Both the position numbers and the translations under genes were made by a program. Under the pieces are notes generated by a model that was not told the origin of the DNA, did no database searches, and saw only the letters and a list, made by a program, of their open reading frames with translations. Shown here in pieces: positions 61,905-64,000 of a stretch of DNA of 64,000 bases (the first letter of the stretch is position 1; every line of letters starts with the position of its first letter). Origin of the DNA: an uncultured Roseobacter sp. GTDB lineage: Bacteria > Pseudomonadota > Alphaproteobacteria > Rhodobacterales > Rhodobacteraceae. The stretch covers positions 46,074 through 110,073 of the forward strand of contig NZ_CANLYL010000016.1 of assembly GCF_947495275.1 (NCBI RefSeq), given 5' to 3'.

Positions 61905-62788
61905 GTGTCAAGGTCGCGTTAATCGGTGCAGGGGCCATGGGCGGTGCGATAGGGGCCCGTCTGGCCGAGACCGGCAACCAGCTAACCGTGTTCGATCTTG
62001 ATCAAGCAAAAGTGGCCGAACTGGTCGCCAGAGGCGCAAATGCGGCACCTTCCGCCGCGGCTGCAGCCAAAGCATCGGACTACGTGATCACAAGTCTTAA
62101 TAGTCCGAAAATTGTGGAAATCGCAGTGTTTGGCCCTGATGGAATCGCGGAAGGCGCGCGCGAAGGCACATTGATCATCGACATGTCGTCGATTGATCCC
62201 GATGCCACAAAAACATTGGCCGACCGGGCGGCGGAGGCTGGCTTGCGATGGGTCGACAGCCCTCTGTCAGGTGGCGCACCCAAAGCCCTTAGCGGAGAGC
62301 TCACTTTAATGGCTGGCGGCAGCGCGGCAGATTTCGAAGACGCGCGCAACGTGCTGAAACATGTGGCCAGCAATTACACGCATATGGGGCCGGTTGGTGC
62401 TGGTCAGACGACGAAACTTATCAATCAGGTGCTGTGCGGTCTCGGTTTCATGGCTGTGGCAGAGGCCACGCAACTGGCTTTGGACGCAGGCGTAACAGCC
62501 GAAAAAGTGCCCGTCGCCTTGCAAGGGGGACGTGCGGACAGTGCGATCCTTCAGGAATACATGCCCCGGTTTGCAACCAAGGACTACCGTCGCACCGGGC
62601 GCATCGACAACATGGTCAAGGATCTCAATGGCGCGCAGGATTTGGCGCGGCGCACAAATACCTCCATGCCGCTGACCGCGCTTTGTCTGGAGGTTCACAG
62701 GATGCTGACAGCCGCCGGGTTGGGCGGCGAAGATCAGGCCGCGCTGATGGAGTTTTTCAAGGGTCCGCAACAGGAGCCGTTTTCATGA
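61901..62788 (+). CDS. 3-hydroxyisobutyrate dehydrogenase-family (beta-hydroxyacid) oxidoreductase
   Basis: The 295-residue protein has the NAD-binding loop IGAGAMGGAIGARLAETG, the substrate motif DSPLSGGAPKAL and the catalytic Lys in GAGQTTKLINQVL. Relatives include tartronate semialdehyde reductase and other sugar-acid dehydrogenases. It is third in the idnO-gntK operon with a 4-nt overlap, so a sugar-acid substrate is probable; which one is not clear. Confidence 0.88.
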   Translation: MSVKVALIGAGAMGGAIGARLAETGNQLTVFDLDQAKVAELVARGANAAPSAAAAAKASDYVITSLNSPKIVEIAVFGPDGIAEGAREGTLIIDMSSIDPDATKTLADRAAEAGLRWVDSPLSGGAPKALSGELTLMAGGSAADFEDARNVLKHVASNYTHMGPVGAGQTTKLINQVLCGLGFMAVAEATQLALDAGVTAEKVPVALQGGRADSAILQEYMPRFATKDYRRTGRIDNMVKDLNGAQDLARRTNTSMPLTALCLEVHRMLTAAGLGGEDQAALMEFFKGPQQEPFS

Positions 62789-62885
62789 TTGATACCGGAG
62801 CACGACTGGACGGTCACAAAGCAGTCGAGGCGCGAAAGCTCTGAAACCTGAGACAGGCCGACCCCTTCGGCGATAGGAGAAATTG

Positions 62886-63905
62886 ATGGACAGACCGCCC
62901 ACGATGAAAGATGTCGCCCGTGCCGCAGGTGTTTCCGTCATGACCGTGAGCCGAGCGTTCAAAAGTGATCGTTCCGTCAGTCAGCAAACTCGTGAAAAGG
63001 TGCGCGAAATTGCCGAAAAGATGGGGTATGTTTTTGACAGCACCGCCGCAAATTTGAGATCGCAAAAGTCCGGTTTCATCGCTGTTACCATCCCGACGAT
63101 TGATAACGGAAACTTCTCCGATACCGTGGGGTCGCTTTCCGCTCATCTCAATGCGTCGGGCCTGCAAATCCTGCTCGGCTATTCTGACTACAGTATCGAA
63201 AAGGAAGAGGAACTGATTGAGCAATTACTACGCAGGCGCCCCGAAGCCATCGTTGTGACCGGCGGACGGCACACGGAGCGAACCAGGCGCTTGTTGAAGC
63301 AGGCAGGCATTCCAGTGGTCGAAATGTGGGATTTGCCAACCGACCCGATTGATCATGTCGTCGGCTTTTCCAATGCTTCAACAATGGAGATGATGGTCGA
63401 TCATCTGGTTGAACAGGGGTATCAACGAATTGCCTTTGTCGGTGGTGATACAGTCTGGGATACGCGTGGTGCGGATCGCCGCCGGGGTTTTGTAACCGGA
63501 ATGGCAAGACATGGTCTATCGGGTCAGGCTCGGTTTATCGCCGGGGGTAAACCACCGATCTCCATGCGCCAGGGTGCGGATGCGATGACCGAACTGCTCG
63601 AGCAATACCCGGATACCGAAGCCGTCATCTGCGTCTCTGATCCCGCAGCATTTGGCGCAACAACCGAATGCATGCGACGCGGTCTGGTCATTCCCCAGGA
63701 CATGGCGGTCGCTGGGTTTGGCGGGTATGAGCTCTCCTCTATTTCGCATCCGACGATAACCACGGTAGACCCGCGTCCGATGGACATCGGATCACAAACA
63801 GCGAAACTGATTTCCTTCCTGTTGAATTCGGCGGAAAGACATGAAGGCTCGAAGCGGGTCGAAATCTCTCCAGTCCTCCGCCCTGGAGCGTCTACGATGC
63901 GCTAA
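62886..63905 (+). CDS. LacI-family transcriptional regulator (GntR/IdnR-like)
   Basis: The 339-residue repressor has an N-terminal helix-turn-helix and hinge (MKDVARAAGVSVMTVSRAFK, then VREIAEKMGYVFDSTAANL) and a periplasmic-binding-protein-like sensor domain. ATG 62886 has AGGAG 7 nt upstream; the TTG at 62883 is too close. The YVFD...AANLRSQKSG hinge resembles the gluconate repressor group. It lies 97 nt after the idn operon and is the natural ligand-responsive regulator of the four GTTA-centred palindromes in this locus. Confidence 0.92.
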   Translation: MDRPPTMKDVARAAGVSVMTVSRAFKSDRSVSQQTREKVREIAEKMGYVFDSTAANLRSQKSGFIAVTIPTIDNGNFSDTVGSLSAHLNASGLQILLGYSDYSIEKEEELIEQLLRRRPEAIVVTGGRHTERTRRLLKQAGIPVVEMWDLPTDPIDHVVGFSNASTMEMMVDHLVEQGYQRIAFVGGDTVWDTRGADRRRGFVTGMARHGLSGQARFIAGGKPPISMRQGADAMTELLEQYPDTEAVICVSDPAAFGATTECMRRGLVIPQDMAVAGFGGYELSSISHPTITTVDPRPMDIGSQTAKLISFLLNSAERHEGSKRVEISPVLRPGASTMR

Positions 63906-63957
63906 TAATTAACATAACATGTCTTATACGAATTAGTTGGTGTAGCCGCAAAGCTAA

Positions 63958-63991
63958 AATGTCACCCATCTGCAATTCAGGAATGTCACTC
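63958..63991. repeat. Short direct repeat at the right edge
   Basis: AATGTCACCC (63958-63967) recurs as AATGTCACTC (63982-63991), 24 nt apart, in non-coding sequence just after the regulator gene. Repeated short terminal motifs of this kind occur at ends of some insertion sequences; the window stops too soon to tell. Confidence 0.4.
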
Positions 63992-64000
63992 TCGCCCACA

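Noticed and set aside
62785..62844. 19-codon frame after the beta-hydroxyacid dehydrogenase
   Set aside because: Overlaps the end of that gene with an ATGA, but it is very short and shows no other sign of being a gene.
1..64000. CRISPR arrays, rRNA, tRNA, prophage
   Set aside because: No regularly spaced repeats, RNA-gene-like sequence or phage gene cluster was seen while reading the window.

Overview
The window looks like chromosomal DNA of a marine Roseobacter-clade alphaproteobacterium capable of aerobic anoxygenic photosynthesis. The left edge holds the end of a photosynthesis gene cluster: pufM (missing its first one or two codons), the tetraheme cytochrome gene pufC, and dxs. The general stress response uses PhyR, NepR and EcfG, which is specific to alphaproteobacteria. 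Naming a species would need a database comparison. I saw no rRNA, tRNA, CRISPR array, prophage or complete insertion sequence.

Layout. 0-4.3 kb: pufM-pufC-dxs, with a chain of hairpins between pufC and dxs. 4.3-13.6 kb: a minus-strand peptide-type ABC transporter operon that also carries GNAT, SDR, cupin and P1-peptidase genes. A histone-deacetylase-fold amidohydrolase lies on the plus strand, and the probable binding protein is separated from the operon. 13.8-16.1 kb: panB-panC (pantothenate) and a Doc-type toxin with a 57-residue putative antitoxin. 16.1-18.7 kb: an M20 deacylase and a class V aminotransferase. 18.8-25.0 kb: a stress island with a formate/nitrite-type channel, a PLDc_N membrane peptide, a YihY/BrkB protein, Dps, PhyR, NepR, EcfG, a sensor kinase and a 36-residue membrane protein. 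At least five EcfG-type promoters (GGAAC-N17-GTT), two of them overlapping in one palindrome, link these genes.

25.1-29.0 kb: a cupin-XRE regulator, gabT and a GltB-like FMN/iron-sulfur protein. 29.6-35.9 kb: nitrilase-fold amidohydrolase, a large basic-amino-acid decarboxylase, an ATP-grasp ligase and a C45 (penicillin acyltransferase-like) Ntn enzyme, all in one direction. I know of no described pathway with this set, and it is the best candidate here for an undescribed system. 36.0-46.9 kb: a second peptide-type ABC operon with two paralogous binding proteins, continuing into CoA-transferase, flavin monooxygenase and SDR genes. 46.9-48.8 kb: a metallo-beta-lactamase-fold hydrolase and a class I aminotransferase. 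48.8-52.7 kb: a pqi operon with PqiA split into two genes.

52.8-63.9 kb: an L-idonate/gluconate catabolic locus. It has a sugar ABC transporter, 6-phosphogluconate dehydrogenase, gluconolactonase, an HbpS/GlcG-like protein, idonate dehydrogenase, 5-ketogluconate reductase, gluconokinase and a LacI-family regulator. Idonate would be converted to 5-ketogluconate, gluconate, 6-phosphogluconate and then ribulose-5-phosphate. Four copies of a 12-bp palindrome, GTTA-(T/A)CG(A/G)-TAAC, lie in three intergenic regions of this locus and are probably the operators of that regulator. The last 45 bases carry a short direct repeat that may be the end of a mobile element.
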